Shown here: positions 17,631 through 26,918 of the stretch, piece by piece | Numbering within the stretch: the stretch's first letter is position 1 | Layout of the letters: each line of letters starts with the position of its first letter | Source: Actinobacillus sp. | GTDB taxonomy: Bacteria > Pseudomonadota > Gammaproteobacteria > Enterobacterales > Pasteurellaceae | Assembly: GCA_020026155.1 (NCBI GenBank) | Contig: JAHHQX010000003.1 | Location: forward strand, 1 to 64,000 | Direction of reading: 5' to 3' | DNA length: 64,000 nt | Position numbers and translations under genes: made by a program | Notes under the pieces: model-generated | What the model was told of the DNA's origin: nothing | What the model saw: only the letters and a program-made list of their open reading frames with translations | The model's database searches: none

Positions 17631-17656
17631 AAAAAAGCCCCATTTCGGGGCTTTAG
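17631..17656. terminator. Terminator between pgeF and Opa-like gene 1
   Basis: Stem AAAGCCCC/GGGGCTTT (17634-17654) with loop ATTTC and an A-tract on the minus-strand exit side, giving a U-tract for the minus-strand gene. Confidence 0.8.
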
Positions 17657-17676
17657 GATTACGATAAAAATCTTAA

Positions 17677-18267
17677 TTAAAACGTATAACGTAAGAAACC
17701 GTTTCCGCTGAAAGCATTCAGATAACTATTTAAACGGTTATATTCTGCACCGATTCCAACAGCTAGGTTTGGCATAATATCATATTCAACACCAGCTAAA
17801 CCGCCGAAACTAAAGCGATTGTCGGTATGAGTATGAGAGGCTGAATAGCCAACTGCGTAAGCTTCATGTTTACTTTTCGCAATACTCATTCCCATGCGTG
17901 CACCTACATACGGGCGAACTGGGAAATTAAGTGGGATAGTATAGGTATAGCCAACCCCAATATCATAAGTATCAAACTTCATTTTTTCTGAATACACATC
18001 ACCAAATTCTTTTGCAGTGGCATCATAGTAATCTTTGGTGATACGTCCATAATGCGTAAACCCTAAAGAAAGACGATTACCATTTTGGAAATCAAGTCCT
18101 CCAGAAAGGCGTTGAGAGAAAACGTTTTTATGAAAGCTTTCTCCATGATCATGGAAACGCAAAGATGTTACTCCTAGATCTGCTTGCGTAAAAAATTTAG
18201 GTTCTGCCTGTGCGCTAGTCGTCGCCATAATACCTAAAACAGTTGTTGCGAGTACAAGTTTTTTCAT
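17677..18267 (-). CDS. Opa-like outer-membrane beta-barrel protein 1
   Basis: A 196-aa opacity-family porin. The signal peptide ends at AQA-EPKFF. The mature protein has the shared pattern of this cluster: LGVTSLRFHDHG, QRLSGGLDFQNGNRLSLGFTHYGR, RPYVGARMGMS and GGLAGVEYDIMPNLAVGIGAEYNRL, ending in the outer-membrane signal FLRYTF. Eight transmembrane strands are expected from family. It is the most divergent and shortest of the four tandem paralogues. Start supported by GAGGT. No CTCTT-type repeat is seen in the leader, so Neisseria-style phase variation is not supported. Role in adhesion is a family inference. Confidence 0.85.
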   Translation of the reverse strand: MKKLVLATTVLGIMATTSAQAEPKFFTQADLGVTSLRFHDHGESFHKNVFSQRLSGGLDFQNGNRLSLGFTHYGRITKDYYDATAKEFGDVYSEKMKFDTYDIGVGYTYTIPLNFPVRPYVGARMGMSIAKSKHEAYAVGYSASHTHTDNRFSFGGLAGVEYDIMPNLAVGIGAEYNRLNSYLNAFSGNGFLRYTF

Positions 18268-18473
18268 ATATACCTCATTTCATTCAAAGTTATGACTGCC
18301 AGCGCAACAATACATTGAACCGATACTATTTTCATCTAAAATCGTAGTATAAAAATACTATATGTATAAAATATAATCTCATCAGTCTATTTTATAAGTC
18401 TATTTTTTGAAAAAATAATACCTTAGAAGTATATTAAAAATAGAGATAATCTCTGTTTTTTGCATTTTGATAC

Positions 18474-18502
18474 AAAAAAAGCCCCGTTGAGTGGGGCTTT
18501 GA
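18474..18502 (-). terminator. Terminator of Opa-like gene 2
   Basis: Stem AAAGCCCC/GGGGCTTT (18478-18500), 7-nt loop, U-tract of seven on the minus strand. Confidence 0.82.
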
Positions 18503-18520
18503 TATAAAATTTTAAAAATC

Positions 18521-19177
18521 CTAGAATGAAACGCGTAAGAATGCACTACCTGTAAAATCTTTTATATAATGGCGATATAAGCGATCGTATTCTACGCCGA
18601 CACCTGTTGTTACGTTATGAGTAATGTTAAATTCTACCCCACCGAAAGCGCCGTAGCTAAAACGGTTAAAGGAATATGAATCTTTTGCAGCATCTGCATC
18701 TGGGCCCACATCAGCAACGCCATCATGATAGTCCTCTTCTCCTTTAAAATGCGTATAACCAATACGCGCTCCAATATAAGGATGAACAACTGAATTTAAC
18801 ATCATTGCATGAGTATAACTTAAACCAATGCCATAGATACTTTCTTTAATTTCTTCTTGCGCTAGGTTTTCACCTTCATCTAAGGTCATATTCCATTTAT
18901 ATCGACCAAAATTAGTGAAATCTAAACCTAAACGATCCCCTTGAAAATCAAGACCAATGGTCGCTCTTTGTGAAAAGCCAGTTTTGGTAGACTCAAGCTC
19001 ATCGTCAGGTTCCATAAGTCTAGTCACCCCTAGATCAATTTGTGCATAAGGCACAACGGATGAATCGGCTTGATTAGTTAAAGACATATCAGGTGCAGCT
19101 GTCGTCGTTAAGTCCGCATTAGCACCTGTCGCCATAGCGAATCCTAAAATTGCCGTAGCAATAAGTGATTTTTTCAT
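18521..19177 (-). CDS. Opa-like outer-membrane beta-barrel protein 2
   Basis: A 218-aa opacity-family porin with a signal peptide ending NADL. The core motifs are VPYAQIDLGVTRL, QRATIGLDFQGDRLGLDFTN, GLSYTHAMMLNS, HPYIGARIGYTHF and GGVEFNITHNVTTGVGVEYD, with the C-terminal aromatic signal FLRVSF. The variable parts between strands (for example the acidic loop around YHDGVADVGPDADAAKDSYS) are where surface loops are expected. It has its own terminator, and a perfect FNR-type box lies 119 bp upstream at 19296-19309. Confidence 0.88.
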   Translation of the reverse strand: MKKSLIATAILGFAMATGANADLTTTAAPDMSLTNQADSSVVPYAQIDLGVTRLMEPDDELESTKTGFSQRATIGLDFQGDRLGLDFTNFGRYKWNMTLDEGENLAQEEIKESIYGIGLSYTHAMMLNSVVHPYIGARIGYTHFKGEEDYHDGVADVGPDADAAKDSYSFNRFSYGAFGGVEFNITHNVTTGVGVEYDRLYRHYIKDFTGSAFLRVSF

Positions 19178-19295
19178 AGATTAATACCTCATTTTTATTA
19201 GTGCTTAAAAGCCGCACAATAATACAACAAATATTTAACTTTTTCATTGCATTTTGTTAAAAAACCGTCCCTTTTTTGATTTATTTTTGATCTAA

Positions 19296-19309
19296 TTGAT
19301 TAAAATCAA
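19296..19309. promoter_or_regulatory. Perfect FNR-type box upstream of Opa-like gene 2
   Basis: TTGAT-TAAA-ATCAA matches the FNR consensus TTGAT-N4-ATCAA at all ten fixed positions. It is 119 bp upstream of the start at 19177. Regulation by oxygen is inferred. Confidence 0.5.
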
Positions 19310-19323
19310 GCTATTCCTTATGT

Positions 19324-19965
19324 CTAAAAATAGGTTCGTGTAAATGCTTTAGTAGTTAAATCAGTGGTATCATTCCCGCGTAAACGTCCATATTCCACAC
19401 CAACCCCAATAGTAAAATTAGGTGAAAGCGTGGCTTCAAGCCCACCAAACGTTCCCATACTGACATGATTTTGCTCACCAGATTGTGCCAAATAGCCACC
19501 ACCAATATCGGAATAAGTTTTTCTTAATTTAAAATGTGTATAGCCAATCCTTGCGCCTATGTAAGGTTTTAAGATTGAATCTATGGCAATAGCATGCGTA
19601 TAACTTAAACCAAATTCATTAATATCCAGTATGACCTGCTGATCAACCAGATTCTTGTCAACTTGCCATTTATAGCGTCCAAAATTAGTAAAATATAATC
19701 CTATACGATTACCTGTAAAATCTGCCCCAACTGCAACATGCCGAGAAAAAATCATTTTATCTGGCAGATGCTGCCCATCATTATTTATTAAACGAGTCGT
19801 ACCAAAATCAAATTGAGTATAAGGTCGTGGTGAAGTATCAATGGAAAAGTTTAAAGGATTATGAGAGAGAATCTGAGGTATTCGATATTGCGGGAAAAGC
19901 ATTGTGGCATTTGCTGAAGAGATTTCCCAACAGCAGATTGCCATAACAATAAGTAATTTTCCCAT
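19324..19965 (-). CDS. Opa-like outer-membrane beta-barrel protein 3
   Basis: A 213-aa opacity-family porin. The start at 19965 was chosen over the upstream codon at 19986 because GAGGAAA precedes it and the signal peptide then begins MGKLLIVMAICCW. Core motifs are PYTQFDFGTTRL, FTGNRIGLYFTNFGRYKW, GLSYTHAIAIDS, KPYIGARIGYTHF and GGLEATLSPNFTIGVGVEYGRL, ending TRTYF. Its signal peptide differs from those of paralogues 2 and 4. No clear terminator separates it from gene 2, so the two could share a transcript. Confidence 0.82.
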   Translation of the reverse strand: MGKLLIVMAICCWEISSANATMLFPQYRIPQILSHNPLNFSIDTSPRPYTQFDFGTTRLINNDGQHLPDKMIFSRHVAVGADFTGNRIGLYFTNFGRYKWQVDKNLVDQQVILDINEFGLSYTHAIAIDSILKPYIGARIGYTHFKLRKTYSDIGGGYLAQSGEQNHVSMGTFGGLEATLSPNFTIGVGVEYGRLRGNDTTDLTTKAFTRTYF

Positions 19966-20092
19966 ATATTTTCCTCTATAAATCATCGCTATATTAAACT
20001 ACGATATCTTTTAAAGATTAAATCAATCATTTAATATACTTAAAAACAATAAAAATAACTATTTATTAGTGTTAATTTAATAAAATAATAAA

Positions 20093-20114
20093 AAAGCCCC
20101 AGAACTGGGGCCTA
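20093..20114 (-). terminator. Terminator of Opa-like gene 4
   Basis: Stem AGCCCC/GGGGCC (about 20095-20112) with loop AGAACT, and a U-tract on the minus strand. Confidence 0.7.
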
Positions 20115-20134
20115 ACTTTAAGAGGGAGATAAAA

Positions 20135-20878
20135 TTAGAAATAAACACGCATGAAGGCATTTCCACTAATTGCTGTGGCTTTGCTTCCCCATAAGCTATC
20201 GTATTCAGCGCCGATACCTAAAGTAACATTACGTGCAACGTCTACTTCTACACCAGCTAAACCACCAATACTTGCTTTGTTATAATCTGCTTTTTGTTTC
20301 ACTAAAATTTCTTTAAATTTATTAGTTGCTGTATCTAGTGCCATAACTGACTGCATCGCTTTGGCACTAAAATGTGTATAGCCAATGCGTGCCCCTATAT
20401 ACGGACGCACACTTGAATTTAATACCATTGCATGAATGTAACTTAAACCAACGCCCATTGATTTAATCTTAACATCGTTCATGTGATCCGAATATGCTAA
20501 AAGTTTGCCATCCGCACCATATCCAGCAATCATTGGAGAAATTTGAGTACGATTATAATTTACACGTCCAAAATTAGTGAAATCTAATGCTACACGTTCT
20601 CCTTGAAAGTCTAACCCGAATGTTATGCGTTGAGAAAAAGCAGTTTTATTTGAAAGAGATACATTAGCATCTCGTGCTAAAAAATGATCATTGAAGTTGA
20701 AAGAAGTAGCACCAAGATCAATTTGTGCGTATGGCATAACTGGGATGTCTGTTGGGAAGCCGGATTGAGCATCTGGTGATACGCCTGTGATAGGAGTTCC
20801 TGAAGTGGTTAATGCCGCATTAGCACAAGTTGCTGTAGCGAGTCCTAAAATTGCAGTTGCTAGAAGTGATTTTTTCAT
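20135..20878 (-). CDS. Opa-like outer-membrane beta-barrel protein 4
   Basis: A 247-aa opacity-family porin, the longest of the four. The start at 20878 has GAGGAA, and its signal peptide MKKSLLATAILGLATATCANA is nearly the same as that of paralogue 2. Motifs are MPYAQIDLGATSF, QRITFGLDFQGERVALDFTN, GLSYIHAMVLNSS, RPYIGARIGYTHF and GGLAGVEVDVARNVTLGIGAEYD, ending FMRVYF. Two longer loop regions differ from the other copies. It is the promoter-proximal gene of the array and has an FNR-like box with one mismatch upstream at 21024-21037. Confidence 0.88.
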   Translation of the reverse strand: MKKSLLATAILGLATATCANAALTTSGTPITGVSPDAQSGFPTDIPVMPYAQIDLGATSFNFNDHFLARDANVSLSNKTAFSQRITFGLDFQGERVALDFTNFGRVNYNRTQISPMIAGYGADGKLLAYSDHMNDVKIKSMGVGLSYIHAMVLNSSVRPYIGARIGYTHFSAKAMQSVMALDTATNKFKEILVKQKADYNKASIGGLAGVEVDVARNVTLGIGAEYDSLWGSKATAISGNAFMRVYF

Positions 20879-21023
20879 AAAATAATTCCTCATTAAAATA
20901 TTTAATTAAATGTGATTAATTAAAAATCGGTACGCATTCTAGCACTGCTTTAACGAGGTTTGTAGTTTTTATTTACATTTTTTGTGTCTTTTTAGATCGC
21001 TTTATTTTAAAAATTACCTCTTA

Positions 21024-21037
21024 TTGATATATATCAT
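21024..21037. promoter_or_regulatory. FNR-like box upstream of Opa-like gene 4
   Basis: TTGAT-ATAT-ATCAT, one mismatch to TTGAT-N4-ATCAA, about 146 bp upstream of the start. Weak on its own in AT-rich DNA; more interesting beside the perfect box of gene 2. Confidence 0.3.
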
Positions 21038-21046
21038 TTTATTAAA

Positions 21047-21079
21047 ATAAAAAAGCCTCATGATTATCACGAGGCTTTT
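21047..21079 (-). terminator. Terminator of hrpA
   Basis: Stem AAAAGCCTC/GAGGCTTTT (21051-21079), 11-nt loop, T-rich exit on the minus strand. Confidence 0.8.
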
Positions 21080-21097
21080 ATTGGTTATGTGGTTATT

Positions 21098-24000
21098 TTA
21101 TGCCTGAATAACGGCTAAAATTCGTTTATCTGAAATCGGATAATTCGTACCAAGTTGTTGGGCAAAAAGGCTTACCCTTAATTCTTCAATCATATAACGA
21201 ATTGCCAAAATATCTTCAGGAATTGGTTTAGATTTTGGTAATTTGGCTAAAAGCTGTTGGTAAGCTTTTTGGACATTTTCCACTTTTAACATTGCCGCAC
21301 GATCTCGATTTGGATCTTGCAGCAATTTATCAATGCGTTTATCAATCGCCATGAGGTAGCGTTTTAGATCTTTTAAGCGATCATAGCCTGTGTTAGCGAC
21401 AAAATGTGGATAAATCAATTGATTAATCTGTTGTTTTATATCAGAAAATGCAAAGGCTAACGTAAAGTCCATTTTGCCTTTAATGCGTTTATTTACTTCA
21501 AAACTTAGCGTTAAAATCTCTTCAACTTGTTTTGCAATATCGCACGTCATTTCATTTAAATTTTCACGCACATAATCACGCAATTTATCAAACGCTTGTT
21601 CTTCCCAAACCACGCCCCCAAAATCGGAAATTAATTTATCAATTGCGCAATCAATACAATCATCAATCAAATCAATTACCTTGCCGAAAGGCGTAAAATA
21701 CAGCCCCAATTTCGCTTTATTTGGCAATTTCTCGTGTAAATATTTAATGGGCGATGGTACATTCAAGAGTAATAAGCGACGCAATCCTTTTTGCATTGCC
21801 GTCATCTGCTCAAATTCAGTTTCAAACAATTTGATACCCACAGAATTTTTCTCATCCACCAACGCAGGGAAAGCCCGCACTGTAAAGCCAACTTTTTTCT
21901 GCTCATAACATTGTGGCAGGCGATCGAAGTTCCAAACATGGATACCCGTTTGTTCGATACCGTCATCGGCTACCGCCGATAAACTTTCCTGCACTTGATC
22001 TTTGAGTTGCACCTTAAGCGCATCAAGATCCATACTTTCAGCAATTTTCTTACCTTTTTCGTCAATAACACGGAATGTCATGCGTAAATGGCTTGGCAGT
22101 GTTACGTCGTCCCAGAGCGCTTTATCGATTGTTACGCCTGTCATTTTGCGTAACTCATTGACCAATGCTTCTTTAAGAGGTTTTTCCTGATCGGTCACTC
22201 TCGCTAAAAAGGCTTGCGCATAATTTGGTGCGGGTACAAAGTTTTTCCGCACTGCTTTTGGCAAAGCTTTAATTAGGGTAATCACTAATTCTTCACGCAA
22301 TCCAGGAATTTGCCAATCAAACCCTTTCATTTCAACTTGGTTTAAAAGTGCTAGCGGAATATTTACCGTCACCCCATCGTTATCTAAGCCTGGTTCAAAT
22401 TGATAGCTCAATTTAAATTTCAGGTTACCTTGATGCCAATAGTTAGGGAAATCTAATTCACTGACTTTTTCGCCATCGTTGGTTAAGAACGCTTTTTCAA
22501 AATTCAATAATTCAGGTTGTTGTTTTGATTTGGTTTTCCACCATTTATCAAAATGCGCTTGCGATACAATTTCTGGCGGTAAGCGTTTATCGTAAAAATC
22601 AAATAACACTTGATCATCAACCAAAATATCACGGCGTCGAGTTTTATGTTCTAAATCTTCCACTTCTTCAATTAAGCGTAAATTTTGATGGAAGAATTTA
22701 TGTTTGGTATTCCACTCCCCTTCTACCAGTGCTGATCGAATAAAGATTTCACGGCTTAAAATCGGATCGATATTGCCGTAATTCACTACTCGCCCTTGCA
22801 CAATCGGCACACCGTATAACGTCACTTTCTCATCGGCAATCACCGCACCACGACTTTTTGACCATCGCGGTTCACTGTATGATTTTTTAATCAAATGCCC
22901 TGCCAATGGCTCAATCCATTCTGGCTGAATTTCTGCCACCATGCGTCCCCACAATTTGCTGGTTTCCACCAACTCTGCCGCCATACACCATTTCGGTTGT
23001 TTTTTGAAAAGGGCAGAATTTGGGAAAATCGCAAATTGGCTATTGCGTGCGCCTAAATAAAGCTGTTTATCCGCAATTTTTTCACCAATATGCGATAAAA
23101 GCCCAGATAATATTGCTGTATGAATTTGTTCATACGCTGCGGGTTCTGAATTAATTGGCAATCCCATTTCACGCACGGTTGTACGGATTTGGTGATAAAT
23201 ATCTTGCCACTCACGCAAACGTAAATAATTCAAATATTCTTTCTGACAAAGGCGTCTAAATTGATTTTTGGTGAGATCTTTTTGTTGTTCTTGTACATAA
23301 CGCCATAAATTCACAAAAGATAAAAAGTCAGATTTTTTATCCATAAAACGGCGGTGCATTTCATCCGATGCCTGTTGTTTATCTTGCGGGCGCTCACGCG
23401 GATCTTGAATAGAAAGTGCCGCAACGATGATCATCAGTTCATGCAAGCATCCTTGCTTAACTGCTGTCAGCAACATTTTTGCTAAACGAGGATCAACAGG
23501 CAATTGTGCAAGTTGGCGCCCAATAGGCGTTAATTTACGCACACTGCCCCTTTTGGTATTTACCCATTCAATCGCTTGTAATTCTTCAAGCAACCGGATC
23601 CCGTCTTGAATATTACGTTTATCTGGACGATCGACAAAAGGAAATGCTTCAATATCATCTAAACCTAACGCCGTCATTTGTAAAATAACCGAGGCTAAGT
23701 TAGTGCGTAAAATTTCAGGATCGGTAAATTCTGGGCGATTATTAAAATCTTCTTCTGAATAAAGACGAATACACACCCCTTCTGACACACGACCGCATCG
23801 CCCTTTACGTTGATTTGCACTCGCTTGCGAAACGGGTTCAATCGGTAGTCGTTGAACTTTGGTGCGGTAGCTATAACGGGAAATACGTGCCATCCCTGGG
23901 TCGATCACATATTTAATACCAGGAACGGTTAATGACGTTTCTGCTACGTTCGTTGCCAGTACAATACGATTTAGCCCATTTGGATGGAAAATTTTATTTT

Positions 24001-25030
24001 GTTCTTGCGCAGATAAGCGTGCATAAAGTGGCAAAATTTCAGTATGGCGCAATTGGGCTTTTTCCAGCATATCCGCCGTATCACGGATCTCACGTTCACC
24101 ACTTAAAAAGACAAGAATATCACCACGCCCCATTTTTTGGAGTTCGTGCACAGCATTGAGGATCCCTTCCGCCTGATCGATATTCTTTTCTTCCACCAAC
24201 GGACGATAAAGTACTTCTACTGGAAAAGTGCGACCTGACACTTCAATAATTGGTGCATTATTAAAATGTTTTGAAAAACGTTCTACATCAATGGTTGCCG
24301 ATGTGATAATAACTTTTAAATCTGGGCGTTTTTTGAGTAAGTTTTTGAGATAGCCTAAGATAAAATCGTTATTTAAACTTCGTTCGTGCGCTTCATCGAT
24401 AATCAACACTTCATATTGATTTAAGTACGGATCGGATTGAATTTCGGCTAAAAGGATCCCGTCCGTCATGAGCTTAATTTGCGTTTGCTCGCTAATTTCA
24501 TCTTTAAAACGGACTTTATAACCAACTAATTCGCCAAGCGGGCTCTGCAATTCTTCAGCAATACGGGTTGCTACGGTACGAGCAGCAATACGACGTGGTT
24601 GGGTATGTCCAATCAACCCTTTTGCACCAAAGCCTAATTCAAGGCACATTTTCGGTAATTGCGTCGTTTTACCCGATCCCGTTTCCCCTGCCACGACAAT
24701 AACTTGATTTTCTTTTAATAATTTTTGAATCTCTGCTTTACGTTGGCTAACGGGTAAATTTTCGGGAAATTCAATCACAGTTGGGCGTTGTTGCTCACGT
24801 TGTTGTAATTTTTGTTGAGCAAGCACAATGTGGTTTTGAATATCATTGGCGGTTTGAGTTTGTTTGTCTGCATCGGCAATTTGTGCAAGCCCACGAATGC
24901 GCGCATACAATTTACGATAATCAAGATTGCTCACTGCCTTGAGCTGTTGCAATAAATCCTTTTGTAAAGGGGAAAGGTTTTGTTGCGTTTTCTGTTTTGT
25001 TCCTTTGGAAGGTGTTTTTTTAAACGTCAT
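21098..25030 (-). CDS. hrpA: ATP-dependent RNA helicase HrpA
   Basis: A 1310-aa DEAH-box helicase (E. coli HrpA is about 1300). Seen: Walker A GETGSGKT at 115-122, IIDEAHERS, SATID, and the QRKGRCGRVSEG motif VI. A helicase-associated region and the long C-terminal HrpA-specific domain follow. In E. coli HrpA rescues stalled or collided ribosomes and takes part in mRNA processing. The start is supported by the conserved N-terminus though the ribosome site is weak. It is a single-gene unit between the Opa-like array and fabB. Confidence 0.96.
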   Translation of the reverse strand: MTFKKTPSKGTKQKTQQNLSPLQKDLLQQLKAVSNLDYRKLYARIRGLAQIADADKQTQTANDIQNHIVLAQQKLQQREQQRPTVIEFPENLPVSQRKAEIQKLLKENQVIVVAGETGSGKTTQLPKMCLELGFGAKGLIGHTQPRRIAARTVATRIAEELQSPLGELVGYKVRFKDEISEQTQIKLMTDGILLAEIQSDPYLNQYEVLIIDEAHERSLNNDFILGYLKNLLKKRPDLKVIITSATIDVERFSKHFNNAPIIEVSGRTFPVEVLYRPLVEEKNIDQAEGILNAVHELQKMGRGDILVFLSGEREIRDTADMLEKAQLRHTEILPLYARLSAQEQNKIFHPNGLNRIVLATNVAETSLTVPGIKYVIDPGMARISRYSYRTKVQRLPIEPVSQASANQRKGRCGRVSEGVCIRLYSEEDFNNRPEFTDPEILRTNLASVILQMTALGLDDIEAFPFVDRPDKRNIQDGIRLLEELQAIEWVNTKRGSVRKLTPIGRQLAQLPVDPRLAKMLLTAVKQGCLHELMIIVAALSIQDPRERPQDKQQASDEMHRRFMDKKSDFLSFVNLWRYVQEQQKDLTKNQFRRLCQKEYLNYLRLREWQDIYHQIRTTVREMGLPINSEPAAYEQIHTAILSGLLSHIGEKIADKQLYLGARNSQFAIFPNSALFKKQPKWCMAAELVETSKLWGRMVAEIQPEWIEPLAGHLIKKSYSEPRWSKSRGAVIADEKVTLYGVPIVQGRVVNYGNIDPILSREIFIRSALVEGEWNTKHKFFHQNLRLIEEVEDLEHKTRRRDILVDDQVLFDFYDKRLPPEIVSQAHFDKWWKTKSKQQPELLNFEKAFLTNDGEKVSELDFPNYWHQGNLKFKLSYQFEPGLDNDGVTVNIPLALLNQVEMKGFDWQIPGLREELVITLIKALPKAVRKNFVPAPNYAQAFLARVTDQEKPLKEALVNELRKMTGVTIDKALWDDVTLPSHLRMTFRVIDEKGKKIAESMDLDALKVQLKDQVQESLSAVADDGIEQTGIHVWNFDRLPQCYEQKKVGFTVRAFPALVDEKNSVGIKLFETEFEQMTAMQKGLRRLLLLNVPSPIKYLHEKLPNKAKLGLYFTPFGKVIDLIDDCIDCAIDKLISDFGGVVWEEQAFDKLRDYVRENLNEMTCDIAKQVEEILTLSFEVNKRIKGKMDFTLAFAFSDIKQQINQLIYPHFVANTGYDRLKDLKRYLMAIDKRIDKLLQDPNRDRAAMLKVENVQKAYQQLLAKLPKSKPIPEDILAIRYMIEELRVSLFAQQLGTNYPISDKRILAVIQA

Positions 25031-25059
25031 AAAAGTGTCATTCCAATCAATTAAATCAT

Positions 25060-25088
25060 ATAAATTTTTACGAAAATGGGGGCGTAAT
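25060..25088. repeat. Half copy of dispersed palindrome upstream of hrpA
   Basis: Right arm TTTTTACGAAAATGGGGGCG is present. A left-arm-like piece (ACCCCGACTTTTGTAAAAAG) sits about 40 bp further on, so the element looks rearranged or decayed. Confidence 0.45.
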
Positions 25089-25146
25089 CTTTTTTATAAA
25101 GTCTATCTTGGCATTAAACCCCGACTTTTGTAAAAAGTTGCTACAA

Positions 25147-25173
25147 ATAAAAAAAGAGAACCGAAGTTCCCTT
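25147..25173 (-). terminator. Terminator of fabB with UUCG tetraloop
   Basis: On the minus strand GGGAAC-TTCG-GTTCTC (25171 down to 25156) followed by a U-tract. Confidence 0.85.
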
Positions 25174-25193
25174 TTTTCGTATGCTAAGCAAAA

Positions 25194-26414
25194 TTATTTT
25201 TCATATTTTTGAAAAACAAGAGTTGCGTTTGTACCACCGAAACCGAAGCTGTTTGACATCACAGTTTTTAAACCTGCGTGATCTTTCATTTCAGTTACGA
25301 TATTCATATTTTCAGCACGTTCGTCAAGGTTATCAATGTTGATGCTTGGGGCGATAAAATCGTTATCTAACATTAATAAAGAATAAACAGCTTCTTGTGC
25401 ACCCGCTGCACCTAATGAGTGACCAGTCATTGATTTAGTTGAAGAAATCGCTGGTTTTTTGTCTCCAAATACACTACGGATTGCGTCTAATTCTTTTACG
25501 TCCCCTACTGGTGTTGAAGTACCGTGAACGTTGATATAGTCGATATCGCCATCCACTGTTTCAAGTGCTTGTTTGATACAACGTTCTGCACCTTCACCAC
25601 TTGGCGCTACCATGTCATAACCATCAGATGTGGCACCGTAACCTACGACTTCTGCGTAGATTTTCGCACCACGCGCTAAAGCGTGTTCTAATTCTTCAAC
25701 TACAACAACGGCTGCACCACCTGCAATAACGAAACCATCACGGTCTACGTCATATGCACGAGATGCTTTTTCTGGGGTTTCATTGTATTTAGTAGAAACT
25801 GCACCCATTGCATCGAATTCTGCTGCGCTTTCCCAGCAAAGTTCTTCCGCACCACCCGCGAAAACAACATCTTGTTTTCCAAGTTGGATTAATTCTACTG
25901 CGTTACCAATACAGTGTGCAGAAGTCGCACATGCTGAACTGATACTATAGTTTACCCCTTTAATTTTGTAAGGCGTTGCAAGACATGCAGAAACGCTTGA
26001 TGCCATGGTTTTAGTTACCGCGTAAGGTCCAATACCTTTCACACCACGACGACCAACTGCTGCTTCACAAGCAAGGCGTTGGTTACGAGCAGAACCTGTA
26101 CCAGCACCGATTACTAGCCCTGTACGAGGATTAGAAACTTGATCTTCAGTTAAATGTGCATCTTCAATTGCTTCTTTCATCGCAAGATACGCATATGCCG
26201 CAGAGTCACCCATAAAACGGTAAACTTTACGTTCAATTAATTCTGATGGATCAAGGTTAATGGTACCTGCTACTTGAGTGCGTAACCCAATTTCAGCAAA
26301 TTCTGGTACAAATTCAATACCTGCTTTACCTGCTTTTAATGAGCTTAATACTTCTTCTTTATTGTTACCAATACTTGAAATAATCCCAAAGCCAGTAATC
26401 ACTGCTCTTCTCAT
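25194..26414 (-). CDS. fabB: Beta-ketoacyl-ACP synthase I
   Basis: A 406-aa condensing enzyme of fatty acid elongation, essential for unsaturated fatty acids. The catalytic Cys is at 162 in SISSACATSAHC; the two histidines lie in NVHGTSTPVGD and MTGHSLGAAGAQEA. Length and sequence match FabB of E. coli (406 aa) rather than FabF. The gene stands alone with a UUCG terminator and a promoter-like TATAAT at 26501-26506. Confidence 0.97.
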   Translation of the reverse strand: MRRAVITGFGIISSIGNNKEEVLSSLKAGKAGIEFVPEFAEIGLRTQVAGTINLDPSELIERKVYRFMGDSAAYAYLAMKEAIEDAHLTEDQVSNPRTGLVIGAGTGSARNQRLACEAAVGRRGVKGIGPYAVTKTMASSVSACLATPYKIKGVNYSISSACATSAHCIGNAVELIQLGKQDVVFAGGAEELCWESAAEFDAMGAVSTKYNETPEKASRAYDVDRDGFVIAGGAAVVVVEELEHALARGAKIYAEVVGYGATSDGYDMVAPSGEGAERCIKQALETVDGDIDYINVHGTSTPVGDVKELDAIRSVFGDKKPAISSTKSMTGHSLGAAGAQEAVYSLLMLDNDFIAPSINIDNLDERAENMNIVTEMKDHAGLKTVMSNSFGFGGTNATLVFQKYEK

Positions 26415-26500
26415 ATATTCTTCCTATCTATATTAAATAAATTGACTTCATTACATTTTACGTTATACGCATAAAGTGTAATCAAGCGAAAAACGGGCGT

Positions 26501-26529
26501 ATTATACAGAATTTAATTCACTGGATAAA
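26501..26529 (-). promoter_or_regulatory. Putative promoter of fabB
   Basis: Minus-strand TATAAT at 26506-26501, with a weak -35 TTTATC 17 bp further upstream. About 90 bp before the start codon. Confidence 0.4.
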
Positions 26530-26565
26530 GGTAGAAAAAATTTTAATCAACAGATTTTTCTCTTT

Positions 26566-26600
26566 CACGCCCCAATTTTCGAAAAAATTTATATAAAAAA
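26566..26600. repeat. Partial copy of dispersed palindrome between fabB and rpsT
   Basis: Left arm CACGCCCCAATTTTCG is intact; the right arm has decayed to an AT tract. Confidence 0.55.
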
Positions 26601-26623
26601 ATACCGCACATTACTGTGCGGCA
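26594..26623 (-). terminator. Terminator of rpsT
   Basis: Minus-strand stem GCCGCACA/TGTGCGGT (about 26603-26622) followed by a long U-tract. Confidence 0.85.
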
Positions 26624-26645
26624 TCTTCGGAACGTCTCAAAAAAA

Positions 26646-26918
26646 TTAAGCTTCTAATTTTTTGATTTGTTTCATTACTTTAGCTTTGTGGTTTGCAGCT
26701 TTATTTTTGTGAATTAAGCCTTTAGACGCCATGCGGTCTACCACTTTTTGCATTTCAACGAAAGCTGCTTGCGCTGCTGCAACATCACCTGCTGCTACTG
26801 CTGCGTATGCTTTTTTGATGAAAGTACGCATCATTGAGCGTAAGCTTGCGTTATGTTGACGGTGTTTTTCAGATTGAACCGCACGTTTTTTAGCTGACTT
26901 GATATTTGCCAAGGTCAA
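26646..26918 (-). CDS. rpsT: 30S ribosomal protein S20
   Basis: A 90-aa, highly basic ribosomal protein with the S20 pattern MTLANIKSAKKRAVQSEKHR and a three-helix K/A-rich body ending MKQIKKLEA. It binds 16S rRNA helices in the 30S subunit. It is divergent from murJ, as rpsT is from mviN/murJ-ribF in related genomes. Own terminator downstream. Confidence 0.98.
   Translation of the reverse strand: MTLANIKSAKKRAVQSEKHRQHNASLRSMMRTFIKKAYAAVAAGDVAAAQAAFVEMQKVVDRMASKGLIHKNKAANHKAKVMKQIKKLEA

Noticed and set aside
17677..20878. Phase-variable Opa genes as in Neisseria
   Set aside because: No CTCTT or other short tandem repeat is visible in the signal-peptide regions or promoters.
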